64,000 nt of DNA, from the NCBI RefSeq assembly GCF_022605725.1, contig NC_065546.1:39118227-39182226 (forward strand). The letters are read 5' to 3'. The DNA is from Anthonomus grandis grandis (Eukaryota; Arthropoda; Insecta; Coleoptera; Curculionidae). Numbering within the stretch: position 1 is the stretch's first letter; every line of letters starts with the position of its first letter. Under the pieces are notes generated by a model. It had not been told where the DNA came from, ran no database searches, and was given only the letters and a program-made list of their open reading frames with translations. Shown in pieces: positions 1 through 11,314 of the stretch. The position numbers were made by a program, and so were the translations under genes.

Positions 1-3000
1 TCGTAATCTGGGTTAAGGGATTTACACCTGTTAGTAAGCTAGGTTTTCTTATCTTTTTGGTGGCTCCTCATTTTACCTAATTTTTGCGGGAAGCTTAATA
101 AAACCTCATCTTTAAAAGAAAAGCCAGGAACCCTTCTCATGGTTTTGGTTGGTCGATAAGGGGCCGTAGTATGGGTGAAAAGGTAAAGGTAAATTCCTTA
201 TAAATCCTATTATATTTCTTTTGAAATGCATGGTGCCAGAATGAGCATATAATTCGGTTATTTATTTAGCTTTTACGGTGTCCACCTGCTCCGTTATGGC
301 TACTCTTTAGTCTAACTTTTTGGTCTGTCTTAGGCCAAGATATTCACTCATCGTGAAGCTTTTTAATGGAAGATCCGAAGTTTGTTTCTATGCAAGGATC
401 ATCTCGGAAGGGTATGGATTAGTGTAACTAATCCAGCATAGCGTGTTCCTTTGTGGAGCAAGTGTGTCTTGAGTAGTGTCCATGTTATTGCACTGTTTCT
501 CGCACAATGCCTAAATGTGGGTTCCAGGGTTATGATTATTAGCCTTTATTAGGGCACGCAAGGAAAACGCAGCTTTATATCGTTAAACCCAGCTTTAGTA
601 TTGAAAGACAAATCAATGTCATAATTGACAACTAATTTAATCTATAACCTCAATTCAAAAAAAATAAATACAAAGACAGTAATGCTCTAATACTTAAGTT
701 GTAATTATGAAATTTAAAATTATGAGAAAGAAAATAAAGTAAAATTTAGCACTTAATACTTATTCAATTGTACATCTGATAATACCTCGCATATACGTAT
801 ATACTCAGTTCCCAATTTCAAATCAAATCAGTGATGGTGGCTATATAAACAATTTTGCTAAATTGAATTTAAAATCTGTGATCATTTCTACATATTAATT
901 CCAAAAAAAAAAAAAATTATCCGTAAATTGCGACGAGCCGATAAATCAATACCTGAAGAAACCAAGCCAAAAAGAAAAGGGGCTACCTGAAATTCTGAGT
1001 CTCTCCGACTGGTAGCAGGGCCCACCTGATCTGAATGGGGCTCCTTTGTTGGCAGCTATACGTTTAGGTCAAAAGAGGCAGCAGCAGATCGACCAGTTAG
1101 GATGCTCCCAGAATGTCTAGCAGGTAGTGGAAGGCAATCGGTATTAGGTGTAGCCGATTGGAAGGAATGCAGGTTCCGGAGGTGATGATCCAAGCGACTT
1201 GATGTCGTAACACGTGGAGTAGCAAGTGAGGTGGAAGCAGTAACAATAAAAATTCAGCAAAAGCAGAAGCAGAGGATAAGCAGAAGGTACAGGAAGGCCG
1301 AAGATGGAATGTGGCCTTTTCTGGGGTTTATTTAACACAACAAAAACAAGGAGCCCTATAAACTCTTAGGTCTACTTAGAAAATCAGCAATTAAGCTATC
1401 CTAGCACATACTAGTAACTACAAAAAAAATTAGGCTAAGATAGGGTCTACCTTTTCACATCCGCATTAAGCGAAACTATCTGTCATACTCTAGAACCAGA
1501 TAAAGAATGAATCTATTAATAATAGGATTGTCAGTTTCCCCCAGATTTTAAGGAATGCATTTATCTGTCAAGTACCTAGGTGTTGACATGCTGGGTTTAA
1601 CTACTGGGTACTATCTGGTACCAACATTGGTTTAAGTAATTTGCAACTATGGAGCAATCTATAACTTGAGGCCATGGTTTAGCAACAATAATTTACAAAA
1701 AAAAAAACTGACAGACCAGATTGACATTAACATTCTTATCACTATTGATCCTTATGATTTGAACAAAATAAACAAATAGTTAATATGTGCTCAGTATTCA
1801 TTAAAATCTAAACTAGGCCAAATTGACCTGCAAGGTAAAATCAATGGCAGTTCCTAATTCTATTCAATCAACAAAACAATGAAACAATATCCCATATTAT
1901 TATTTACTTTCCTCATCCAATAATGGTTTTCCTTGCGTTTCAAATCGGGTATGTTAGGAGGGACCATCTTAACGGTGTATCATATCTGTGTAGTATGTAT
2001 ATATATGTATGATTTTTAAATAAATTATTTTATGAAACTATGGTTGAGATTTACTTTATCTTGGCAAAAAAAAATAAATAAATCAGTTAATATATCTGTT
2101 GGAGATTAAACCTGTAACACCATTCCACACGTCCATGTAAAGGACGTCAGGAGCATCACCAACGATGGAGTTTGACTGACTCAACATTAATGGCATCATA
2201 ATTTACTGTAAGTTTGTCTTTACCAGTTACTCAAATTGCGGAGTACCTAGTACTTACTTATAAGAATTTAGAGTTATTACAACATCGTACCATGAGGATT
2301 CAACGGGTATAAAATTTGATTGTGAACTCTGTGAAATATATTTTTTATTAATTATATAACGATAAAATTCACATTTTTTTTAAACTCAATTTAATTTTAT
2401 ATCAAGTTTTAAATTTATGTGGTAGTATATTTCTTTATATATTTATATATTTCTTTATATATTTCTATTACAGCTTACCGAGTATGTTTCAATGTTTAGA
2501 TTTTTGATTTGCATCATTTTTTTGTTTAATAAATGTAATATGTTATATGTATACAGAATTTTATTAACACACCCTGGTGATCTTAACCACCTTTATCGAT
2601 TTTAAGGTTTGGAAGTAACGATTTTTTAACTGTAAGTAATATCCTAAGCTAGCCCTATTGAGGCAATTTTATAAGTAGCCGTTCAAAAGAAATAGTGTTT
2701 TTGGCTACGATTTAAAATTTTTTCATATAAAATAATATTTGATCAAGTGTGTTTAAGAAAAAAAGTAATAAATGAAAAACATGATAATGGGAAGTAATTC
2801 AAAAAAATTAATTACAATTTTAAGACGTTAACGAAATGAGCGCATATTCACAGTAATTCACAAATACAAAATCTTAAGACCATTATTATAAACTAATAAT
2901 AATCTCTAAAATTCTCCCGTATAATTTTTTCCGTTCCACCCTTAAAATTCAAACCACATGGTAAATTTTCAATCGACCACCACATGCACAAATAGACCTT

Positions 3001-3900
3001 GAATATCGTTACTCTTTCTGCATTAAACGGTTAATTACGGCTTCTCGTTGCTCCCGTAATAAACTACTATAAAGATCGGCTGATAATGTGGTGGTACCAT
3101 TAACAGCAGGCTACCAGCTCCACCGAAGAAAATTATTTACCATGGTGCTCACGGAACGACCATAAGGACGGGTGACGAACTGCGTAACACCGGTAACGTA
3201 ACAGCTGCGTAATTATTACGTATCGCACAAATGGATGTCATTAAGAAAACTGTTGTTTTAACTTAAGAAAATATAACAAAAAACTTGCTTTTTTTTGTAA
3301 TAAGAGCCCCGAAGGGCTGGAAACTTTAGTACGTAAGTACCGTATATTTCACAGTAACGATGTATTTCTGGCGGCCGCAAATTAGCAAAAATTACGCCCT
3401 CTGGCTTTTGCAGAACCGCAAAGTACCGCTACCGGACTCGAAAAGTACTTTGACAACTGCTACCGCAGTTCACCTCTGGGCGGGTAAGTTTTTACCTTAA
3501 AAACCATAATTTCCACTTTGGCAGCTATTTTTTTTTAATTTCTATAATTCACCCTATACTTGTTGAACAAATTAAAACCTGAGAAAAACACTTTAGCACA
3601 GTCAGCAGCGAAACACAAAGTACAGACATTTATTTATCTGCCATCTACACCATTATTTCACAACCGTTTAAAAATGTCCTCAAGAAAAACTGGAATTTTC
3701 TATCATGGGCAACTGAAATGATGCGAAAATGACGGCATCACGTATCAATTGATGGTACAGTACCACGTTTAATGGTACTTAATTGTCTACCAGGAGAAAC
3801 GAATTACGCCATAAGGGGCGTTTAATGGCCCATAGCTGGTTATAGTATCATTTGTCATCTGTTTTTCTTTGGGAAGGCAAGTATTGTCTTTGAATAATGG
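1..3900. other. AT-rich non-coding stretch
   Basis: No frame in either strand resembles a known protein. The longest open frame (1144-1338, minus) is leucine-rich low complexity. A short local repeat of the form TATATTTCTTTATATATTT occurs twice around 2425-2470. Bases 3000-3500 are locally richer in C and G and include short self-complementary pieces (for example around 3304-3317), but I cannot assign them to a gene or element. Confidence 0.5.
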
Positions 3901-3989
3901 ATTTTCTTGAATTTTTTAATTAAACACTTAACAAGGAAAAGAAGACGACTAGTTCACATATTATGCCACGTAATCGATAATTTCATACT

Positions 3990-4240
3990 AAACAAATGGT
4001 CACGTGGTGGTCTCATGAAACCTAACGTCACTGTTTGACATGATAATCCAAGATGGCCGCTAAAATTACTGGTGGTTAAAAGTGGTTTGTTTCCGGAGAT
4101 ATTGTAAATTTCTGAAGAATGTTTATTATGTGCATTTTTTTCTTTATTTTCTAATGAAGCCACGCCTTTTGTGTAGTTGACATATGGCACAGGATCGACA
4201 ATAATATAACAAATAATGTTTAAAATAGTAATCAAAGAAA
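3990..4240. repeat. Diverged MITE-like repeat copy
   Basis: This stretch shares an ordered set of short blocks with other places in the window. GGTCACGTG followed by a CACTGTTTGAC-like block and AAGATGGC is shared with 4880-4950 and 6303-6370. GGTTTGTTT, AATTTCTGA and a GTTGACATATG / GATCGACAAT block are shared with 10220-10400. I infer a decayed non-autonomous DNA element family with several copies here. No coding potential is seen and the exact ends cannot be set by eye. Confidence 0.4.
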
Positions 4241-4870
4241 GTTGCTAAAAGTGATATATGCCGCGAAAATTAAAAAAAACCCTCCTTGTGTAGTTGACCA
4301 GAGGGAGGTAGGTAGACGCGCAAGGGGTGCAAAGGAAAATGTGGTATGTACCAAATGCTACTTGTAAAGAAACTTTAGATGGAGAATAGATTATTAAGAA
4401 TTTTTGTTATTTTAATACATATTTTGTGACAAATTGTTTTGTGATTTTTTCAAACCATTTCTTTCTATATCTATACTTTACTTTAATAAAATAGCATAAA
4501 AAAATATATATAAATATTGTTTAATTTGCCAAAAAATTTGCGCAAACTATTCATAAAAGAATAATTTTATACCATCAGTAAATTTTGAATACGAGACCCA
4601 TATACTGTGCGTTGTCTAGAAACAAATAGCATTAAAAAAATAATATTAAAGTTAATTATTTAATTGTTGGTTTTTTTGATTTAGTTTGTAGTATGTTTTG
4701 TATGAGTCTGTAGTCTATATTTTTATGTTTGCACACAGGCTTAAGCAATATCTACAGACATGGCTTTTTGTTTTCCTCATATTATATTTTTATTGGTATT
4801 GGTTAATCACATTCCTTGGAATTTAGCAAGCAATAAATTAAATTTTTTATTTTAATTATTATAATTATTA

Positions 4871-4987
4871 TAATGAACCAACGGTCACGTGATGTTTATA
4901 TGATATCTAAGATTCTCCCACTGCTTGTTGTGACAACCCAGATGGCGCTAAAAGTGACATATCGTCACCCTAATATTACAAGTTGTA
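4871..4987 (+). repeat. 117-bp direct repeat, left copy
   Basis: This is repeated at 6293-6409 at a constant offset of 1422 bases, with about six single-base differences and no indel by my alignment. It starts at TAATGAACC and ends at ACAAGTTGTA. The mariner at 4991-6284 lies exactly between the two copies. The 3' part of the repeat (CATATCGTCACCC onward) is also the terminal inverted repeat of the DUF7869-type element to the right. Confidence 0.85.
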
Positions 4988-4990
4988 ATA

Positions 4991-5020
4991 AAGGGTGATT
5001 CAAATTGAGTTTCCAGATTA
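4991..5020 (+). repeat. Mariner 5' terminal inverted repeat
   Basis: AAGGGTGATTCAAATTGAG at 4991-5009 and the bases after it pair with the 3' end of the element at 6255-6284. Three of 30 positions differ. Confidence 0.88.
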
Positions 5021-5101
5021 CAATTTTTTTTTTTTGAAACGCTACTGAATTTGTCAACGGCAACGTGACATTTCTAACGTCAAAATATAAACAAAACAGT
5101 C

Positions 5102-6178
5102 ATGGAGCAATATACGACCGAACAACGTGTTAAAATTATCCAAGCCTTTTATGAAAACGGCCGATCAAGGAAAAATACATTTCGTGCTTTACGTGAATTT
5201 TTTGGCGCACAAAATCGGCCTTGTGAGAAGACAATTTGGAATTTGGTACAAAAATTCGAGCAAATTGGATCCGTCGCTAACATCAAAACTCCTAGGCATG
5301 CTCGTAGAGGTCGGTCGGAACACAATATTGCTATTGTTGCCGAAAGTGTGAACGAAAATCCAAGAACATCGATTCGTCATCGATCGCAGCAACTGGACCC
5401 TACATATTCCACTACACAGCGGATTTTAACAAAAGATTTGCAGTTACACCCATACAGAGTCCAAATAACGCAGGAATTGAAGCCTAGGGACCATCAACAG
5501 CGCCGTGTATTTGCCGAATGGATAAGAGAACAAGGGGCAAATTTTCCAATGAAAATAATCTTTAGCGATGAGGAACATTTTCACCTTGGGGGCTTCGTAA
5601 ATACTCACAATTGCCGTATTTGGGGATTAGAAAATCCAAGACAGATTGTTGAAGTGAAAATGCATCCTCAAAAGGTGACTGTTTGGTGTGCCTTTTGGTC
5701 CGGAGGCGTAATTGGTCCATTTTTCTTCGAGGATCATACGGAGAACGCTGTTACGGTTAATGGCGTTCGCTATCGGAACATCATAACAGAATTTTTCTGG
5801 GAACAGTTGGAAGATATGGACATCGAAGATCTCTGGTTTCAACAGGACGGTGCCACCTGTCACACATCAGGAGAAACGATCCAAGTACTGCGCGGCCAGT
5901 TTCCAGGTCGCGTTATTTCACGTAACGGTGATATCAATTGGCCGCCGCGATCCTGTGATTTAACTCCCTTAGATTATTTTCTATGGGGGTATCTTAAGAG
6001 CAAAGTCTACAAGAATAACCCGAACACCATTGCGGAGCTGAAACAAGAGATTAGACGCGAAATTACCAACATAGGTCCTGATTTGTGCCACAGAGTAGTC
6101 GAAAATTTCTCCAAACGGATTACGTCATGCCACATGAGCCGCGGCAGTCATTTACATGATGTCATCTTTCATACGTAA
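5102..6178 (+). CDS. Mariner-like transposase, intact
   Basis: A 358-residue transposase, the usual mariner length, with no internal stop. It cuts the element ends and integrates at TA. The N-terminal ~115 residues form the paired-type DNA-binding part: a first helix-turn-helix around 5-60 (YTTEQRVKIIQAFYENG, ending IWNLVQKFEQIGSV), an RRGRS basic linker near 69-73, then a second helix-turn-helix. The catalytic part carries three aspartates: D156 in FSDEEHFHL, D249 in FQQDGATCHT and D286 in PPRSCDLTPLDYFLWGYLK. I count 36 residues between the second and third Asp, not the 34 of classical mariners. This fits the insect subgroup whose N-terminus is annotated as DUF4817. The ATG at 5102 is the first in frame, 111 bases inside the element, and gives the full N-terminal domain. 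Confidence 0.92.
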   Translation: MEQYTTEQRVKIIQAFYENGRSRKNTFRALREFFGAQNRPCEKTIWNLVQKFEQIGSVANIKTPRHARRGRSEHNIAIVAESVNENPRTSIRHRSQQLDPTYSTTQRILTKDLQLHPYRVQITQELKPRDHQQRRVFAEWIREQGANFPMKIIFSDEEHFHLGGFVNTHNCRIWGLENPRQIVEVKMHPQKVTVWCAFWSGGVIGPFFFEDHTENAVTVNGVRYRNIITEFFWEQLEDMDIEDLWFQQDGATCHTSGETIQVLRGQFPGRVISRNGDINWPPRSCDLTPLDYFLWGYLKSKVYKNNPNTIAELKQEIRREITNIGPDLCHRVVENFSKRITSCHMSRGSHLHDVIFHT

Positions 6179-6254
6179 TTGTAATTAACTACCTTCAAGG
6201 GGAAAATAAATATTTTTCTATAATTTTCAATTTCTTCTTTTTTTTTAATATTTT

Positions 6255-6284
6255 TAATGTGGAAGCTCAATTTGAATCACCCAT
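6255..6284 (-). repeat. Mariner 3' terminal inverted repeat
   Basis: Complement of the 4991-5020 repeat, containing CTCAATTTGAATCACCC at 6266-6282. It is followed by TA at 6285-6286. Confidence 0.88.
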
Positions 6285-6292
6285 TATTAGTA

Positions 6293-6409
6293 TAATGAAC
6301 CTACGGTCACGTGATGTTTATACGATATCTGAGATTCTCCCACTGCTTGTCGTGACAACCCAGATGGCGCTAAAAGTGACATATCGTCACCCCAATACTA
6401 CAAGTTGTA
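6293..6409 (+). repeat. 117-bp direct repeat, right copy
   Basis: Copy of 4871-4987. It runs straight into the left terminal repeat of the DUF7869-type element: its last ~30 bases are the same as the start of that inverted repeat. Removing the mariner would leave two near-adjacent tandem copies. Confidence 0.85.
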
Positions 6410-6416
6410 TGTAACA
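6380..6416 (+). repeat. Left terminal inverted repeat of copy 1
   Basis: CATATCGTCACCCCAATA followed by CTACAAG and TTGTATGTAACA. It is complementary to 9589-9626 apart from one substitution and one extra G. Confidence 0.8.
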
Positions 6417-6463
6417 ATTATGATAATTTAAGAAAAATCGATTTGAAAAAATGGACTAAAACG

Positions 6464-6567
6464 CAAACGATTAAGTACTTTTCTTTTTTATTAAACAAGA
6501 AAATTAAATGAAAAGAAAATCAAACGATTAAGTACTTTTCTTTTTTATTAAACAAGAAAATTAAATG
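6464..6567. repeat. Tandem repeat, period 57 bp
   Basis: The block starting CAAACGATTAAGTACTTTTC at 6464 recurs at 6521 and continues through AAACAAGAAAATTAAATG in both. This gives about 1.8 copies with no visible difference in the shared part, so it is a recent local duplication inside the element. Confidence 0.9.
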
Positions 6568-6780
6568 GACAGTTTTTACTGTCTGTACTTTTATTTATTT
6601 TTATAAATTATTTTGATATAAAATTCCAAAAAAAACATTTTCTTCAAAAAATAATTTATTGAAAAAAAACATAGGATTCCGTTATATCAAAAATAAATTT
6701 TCTTTTTTCCAAATGTAACATAGAATTTTGTAACACAAAACTAGTATTTAATTTAACATACACAGCAAAGCATATAACTT

Positions 6781-9353
6781 TTATTTACGGCTAAAAATAC
6801 TTTCATAGTATTGCCTGTCCATCTCGGGAATCCATTTATACATAGACTTTATTGCCTCTACTTTACTTGATGCAAGAAGAATAGCTTTATATATTCATCT
6901 TTTTGATTCCAGTGGAATAATTAGTTGTTCTGTTTCAGCTGTAACATGCCGCTTTCTCAATTTTCTTTGATGTAAATTTAGAGATTTAAATTTTTCTGTG
7001 ACGTTTGACGTGTGGTTAAAGTATCTATATACTATCTTTATACTTGAGTTCGAAAAACGATCTAGAAAACTGCAAAGAAACTACTTTTGAAAATGGCACA
7101 GCATTGTAGTAGAGTTGGCTTAAAAAGACCGAAAGTCTATAAGATCTTCTTGTTTCATTTGGATAATTGTATATGGATTATGGAGGTTTACTTTTAAAAG
7201 GTATCGTAAAAGAGATAAAGGAGAATAGTATTCTACCTTATTTAATTACCTTTCGATTGAGCTGTGGATTGCATCTACTTCTTGGATACAAGCATGACCA
7301 GGAACAGAAAATTTCATTGTGATTTTTGATAGGTTGTTGTGTTTTTGAATTAGGTGACTAAGGCCATAACTCATGAGACTATTTCTATTTTGCGGAACGC
7401 AGTTGTCGCTCCACAAAATAATTTCTGTAGATTCTGGATTGTCCTACATAACTTTATCAAGTATTTTGTAAACCGCACTTGCAATGTAATTTCCCTTTCT
7501 TCCATGTAAAGCTTCACTCCACACACCACAGTATACTTTTTTGCCTATGGAGAGGTGTCCAGTCATATTGTAAACATTTAGTTTACTTTTATAAAAAAAG
7601 TTTTTTATGTCAGCTTTTGGGCATGTTAAAACGTTTTCTAGATCAAAGCACAGTATTGGGATTTCACTATCCTTGTCTTTTTGTTTTTCGTTTCTCATGT
7701 ACTCTTTTTCATTTAAATGATCAGCATATTTTTTTTCCAAAATGTCATCCATCTTATTTTCTATTTTTTTTAGTTTTATTTCCTCGCACGTATCACATCT
7801 GTCTTTGCGTGGCTTATGAAAAGCAATGTTAAAATTATTGCAGAATGTTTTCCTATAAACAGAAAATGAAACTGGAGCTTTTTCGGGTTCTTTTGCCAAA
7901 TTCACATAAAGTTCATATAAGCTTAATCCACTTTTGCCATATTTTTTGTTACTGTTCTTGCGACAATAATGTGATTCCACACGAGCAACCAAGTTTATGT
8001 GCTCTTTAACAAAATCTATAGCTTCAGGTAACGTTACCCTTTTCTGATGTTTTCCCTGTATACTTTTAGTCAATGTGTTAGTCACCGTTTTATTTTTGTG
8101 AGCTGTATAAATTGGTTTCTGACTTATACATAAAGTTCCTGTATAAAAGTCTTTGCAAACTTGAATTAGTTGACCATTTAACTCAAAATAAAATCTAAAG
8201 GTTCTCTTTTTTCTTGAATTTTCAAGCTTTTTTCCTTTCCTTCTCCGCCAGGGACTATCAACTTTAGTAGTGTTTAAAATATAGTTCTTTTTTTCAACAG
8301 CTGAAAGCAGATAATAATTTTTAAAAATCTCCTTTCGTTGTTCATCGCTTATTATTCGAGAGCATTTAAATAAGCATTTTTGTTAACAATCTTTTTTGTT
8401 TTTAATCTCCCTGGCGGGAACGACGAAGAAATATATTCAAGGTCCCGATCAAATTTAGTTTTTCTTATATTGCATGCCCATTCGGATGTATTTTTTTGTC
8501 TTTTGCGTGTTAACTTTTTGTTAGTCTCATTTATCGAATTATCTTTTTTAGAATCCGTAGTATCATGTGAGGTTGCTGCGTTATGAGAATTATAATATTT
8601 TGTTTCAGGGTCTTCAATATTATCATCTTCTACTGAGGGCGCTTTTTGTTTTGAGGTGTTTAGCGTTAACGTAGTGGAACAACCGGGAACATTTCTAAAA
8701 CAAGAATTTAAAACTTTGTTGGAAATAATTTAAAATTTGCTAATATCTTGTAAAAAAATCGTTTTAAAACTAAATAAAACAATAACAATTTTTTACCTAT
8801 TAAAATTTGTTTGCAGCTGAACAGAAGACGGATGAGAAGATTTTTTAATCTCAAATTTGCTGTTTACTTTAAATTGCATTGCAGAATTAGAAGCCTTATA
8901 CGAGCTGGTAGAGCAGCCAGGATTGTTTCTAAAACAAAACATAAATCTACATTATTGCGTTTTCCTTGACTATACAGAAAATTTAAAATGGTTAAAGTAA
9001 TATTCATATAACATAACAATAAGTTAAGAAACAAAAAGTAATATGATAACTTATATATCTAGTTAAATGGCTTTCTAAGTCTGACTCTTCACATTCGCTT
9101 TCACTGCTACTGGATCGGGTTGGAATGTTAATATAACGACCACGAATTTTAATTCTAAAGTCAATAAAAAGTGAAAAAGTAAAAAAAGTAGATTAAAAAT
9201 TTAAAAACCTAAGCTTAAATAGCTAAAATAAAAATTTTAAAAATCTTACCTGCATTCTTCTTTCTTTTTTGATTTTTCAGGTAATGTATATTCCTTGTCT
9301 TGGTCAGAATCATAACCGTAGCCATCACTAATATCAGTCTCATTTAATGCCAT
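6781..9353 (-). pseudogene. DUF7869-type putative transposase, five exons, broken
   Basis: The gene reads right to left. Exon 1 is 9250-9353 (ATG at 9351-9353, begins MALNETDISDG). Exon 2 is about 9059-9154, exon 3 8797-8928, exon 4 7250-8694, and exon 5 about 7190 to the stop at 6781-6783. Junctions 1-4 all fall in the same phase, splitting an AG|A arginine codon. Exons 3 and 4 start with the similar peptides NNPGCSTS and NVPGCSTT. The core has CDTCEEIK, then CFDLENVLTCPK (first acidic site), ALHGRKGN, LWSDNCVPQNRNS (second) and VPGHACIQEVDAIHSSIE, with a basic C-terminus. It resembles the RNase H-like insect family annotated as DUF7869. Damage: a frameshift near 8370-8390, a stop after DKVM near 7443, a stop in exon 5, and a donor at exon 2 that reads AT instead of GT. 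The family's function is not established. Confidence 0.75.
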
Positions 9354-9588
9354 ATTTTTAAATAAACTTCTCAACAAACACTTGCTCTGCTCCGATAAAC
9401 GTTTTAAAATGAATTATAAACAAAGCAACATAACCCTACATTTGCAGGGTTCTATGTTAGTATGTACATAGTTTTTGTTTTCCTTATATTACCAGAGTTC
9501 TATGTGAGCTTTAAATTTATTTCCAAAATTATAGTGTAGGGCTCACCACATGGAACTTGTGATATTACAAACCAAATTTCCCGGAAAA

Positions 9589-9626
9589 TGTTACATACAA
9601 CCTTGTAATATTGGGGTGACGATATG
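9589..9626 (-). repeat. Right terminal inverted repeat of copy 1
   Basis: Complement of 6380-6416: TGTTACATACAACCTTGTAA followed by TATTGGGGTGACGATATG. Confidence 0.8.
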
Positions 9627-10400
9627 CCGCCGAAATTCAACAGACTATTGTTTACTAGAATATTGAAAAATATTTTCGCATTATTTTTGAATTTTCTAAA
9701 TTTAGCCAAATATTTTTTTCATTCGTAAACAAAAACAGAAAGATTCTGAACAATTATAAAAATCGTACTTACCAGGGCTTGAATTTGAATAGTTTAGTAA
9801 GGGTTAAATATTTTAGTATTATTTTAAGTAAGAGGCATTTTGCCGAGATGTAAATAAAATGGCTTTTATAGTTAGAGTCTGTTTTATTTTAATGTAAATG
9901 GCATTTTGAGTGCATAGCAAGACTCTAGTTTTATTGGAAACCCAGTATAATTTTCTTTAAAGCTTTTTATTTTTTTTGGGAAACTCTATAAAATGTATTC
10001 AATATATATGAAACGCTCTGTATATCCCATGCCACCTAATTTTTTTTTAATTTTTAGGAATCACTGTTTAATATAACAATATTTTAATGCATTTTCATTA
10101 TTTTCTAAGTTACTCCACTGTATGCAACTGTTAACGCGCTAGATGACACTATTATGTTTTTCGTTTTGCCTTAACTTACAACTCTGTAATGTAATTATGA
10201 CCTATTTATTCATTATTAAGAAATGGTTTGTTTACTTAAATATTGATAATTTCTGAGAATATTTTCTTCTTAGTTTCGTACTATAACAGTTATATTATAT
10301 TTATTGCTAAATAAACATAACTAACAATTTTTTGATTGACTTGAAATGCCGCGCTCCTTGCGAAGTTAACATATCATGTGATCGACAATCGAATAACAAG
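9627..10400. other. Non-coding stretch with an old repeat
   Basis: No coding signal. Bases 10220-10400 repeat the block order seen at 4088-4235 (GGTTTGTTT, AATTTCTGA, then GATCGACAAT). A lone mariner-like end resembling CTCTGTATA lies near 10018-10026. Confidence 0.4.
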
Positions 10401-11314
10401 CAAACACGAACTTAATAAATATACCTGGATTGCTAATACATATGGCCACCATACCCAAAAATGACCAATGCCTGGTGGCCGCCATTTTTATAGTGGTTGT
10501 GTCCTTTTGATGTTGGTCACTCTGAACATATTTCGTGTTGCCAACAAAAATATATTAAATAACGGTAATGAAGTTGACGACGTTGACGTTTGACGTGTGA
10601 GTATAGTGGATTGCCTAGTTTTTAGCGATATGTAAACGACGCTTGGGTATATCATCTGCAACAGGCGATATAGCTTCCTCCTTATTTAAACGTATTTGTT
10701 TCACTGTTTCTCAAAACCGGATTATTGTAACTTGTCCATCTGTGTTTATGATAGAATAATAGAGTTGTTTATTTTTACTATATAATCCCTTGCTAATTAC
10801 AAACCCTCATAAAAACAGCTATATTTTGATTTTTATAGATGGTTGTACGTATTAATGTGGAAACACTGTAGATAGAAGGAAAGTAAAAGTCATAATAGTA
10901 AAAATAGAAAGAAAATAAAGTGTTTTAACTGAATTTGTTAAGTAAATACAAGCAAAAATTTAAATGAAGATTATCATTTTCATGCTATTAGGATTTATAA
11001 GATTTAAGTTTAAGTTTAGATTTATAAGATTCAAGATTATTAGAATAATAAAACTAATAGAAAGAAAGAAAGAAAGAAAATGTGCTATATTACGTAAGAA
11101 TAATCTTATGTACAAGCATCCTACAAGCTAAAAAAACAAAACAAAAAAACAATTTCAAAAATTGACAAAACAAAGAACAAAATTAAACACAAGAAGACAA
11201 AACTTTTTGAACATACTTGAATTAAAGATAACTAAATAAAACAATCAATTACTAAATACAGGTAAACTTGTTGACAAAACTAGAGAAAAAAAAAACTTTC
11301 CAACATGTCCAAGG

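Larger units (their letters stand above)
4991..6284 (+). mobile_element. Complete mariner-like element, 1294 bp
   Basis: A cut-and-paste DNA transposon of the IS630-Tc1-mariner superfamily. The two ends are inverted repeats of 30 bp matching at 27 positions: GGGTGATTCAAATTGAG from 4993 and its complement ending at 6282. The insertion is flanked by TA at 4989-4990 and TA at 6285-6286, the usual mariner target duplication. One uninterrupted transposase gene (5102-6178) fills the interior. Length, ends, target site and open frame are all as expected for an autonomous copy, so this is probably the youngest element in the window. Confidence 0.9.
6380..9626 (-). mobile_element. DUF7869-type TIR element, copy 1
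   Basis: An interval of about 3.2 kb bounded by inverted repeats, 37 bp at 6380-6416 and 38 bp at 9589-9626 (CATATCGTCACCCCAATA, then ACAAG, TTGTATGTAACA). They differ by one base and one single-base indel. Inside lies one multi-exon gene on the minus strand (6781-9353). The true outer end may lie further out, because the left repeat is embedded in the 117-bp repeat. The layout is that of a DNA transposon carrying a spliced transposase gene. The element is decayed. Confidence 0.65.

Noticed and set aside
1144..1338. Open frame on the minus strand with a poly-Leu stretch
   Set aside because: Low complexity, no start context or homology pattern. It fits chance in this composition.
7479..7832. 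117-codon plus-strand open frame
   Set aside because: Antisense shadow of the DUF7869-type gene, which has clear conserved motifs on the minus strand.
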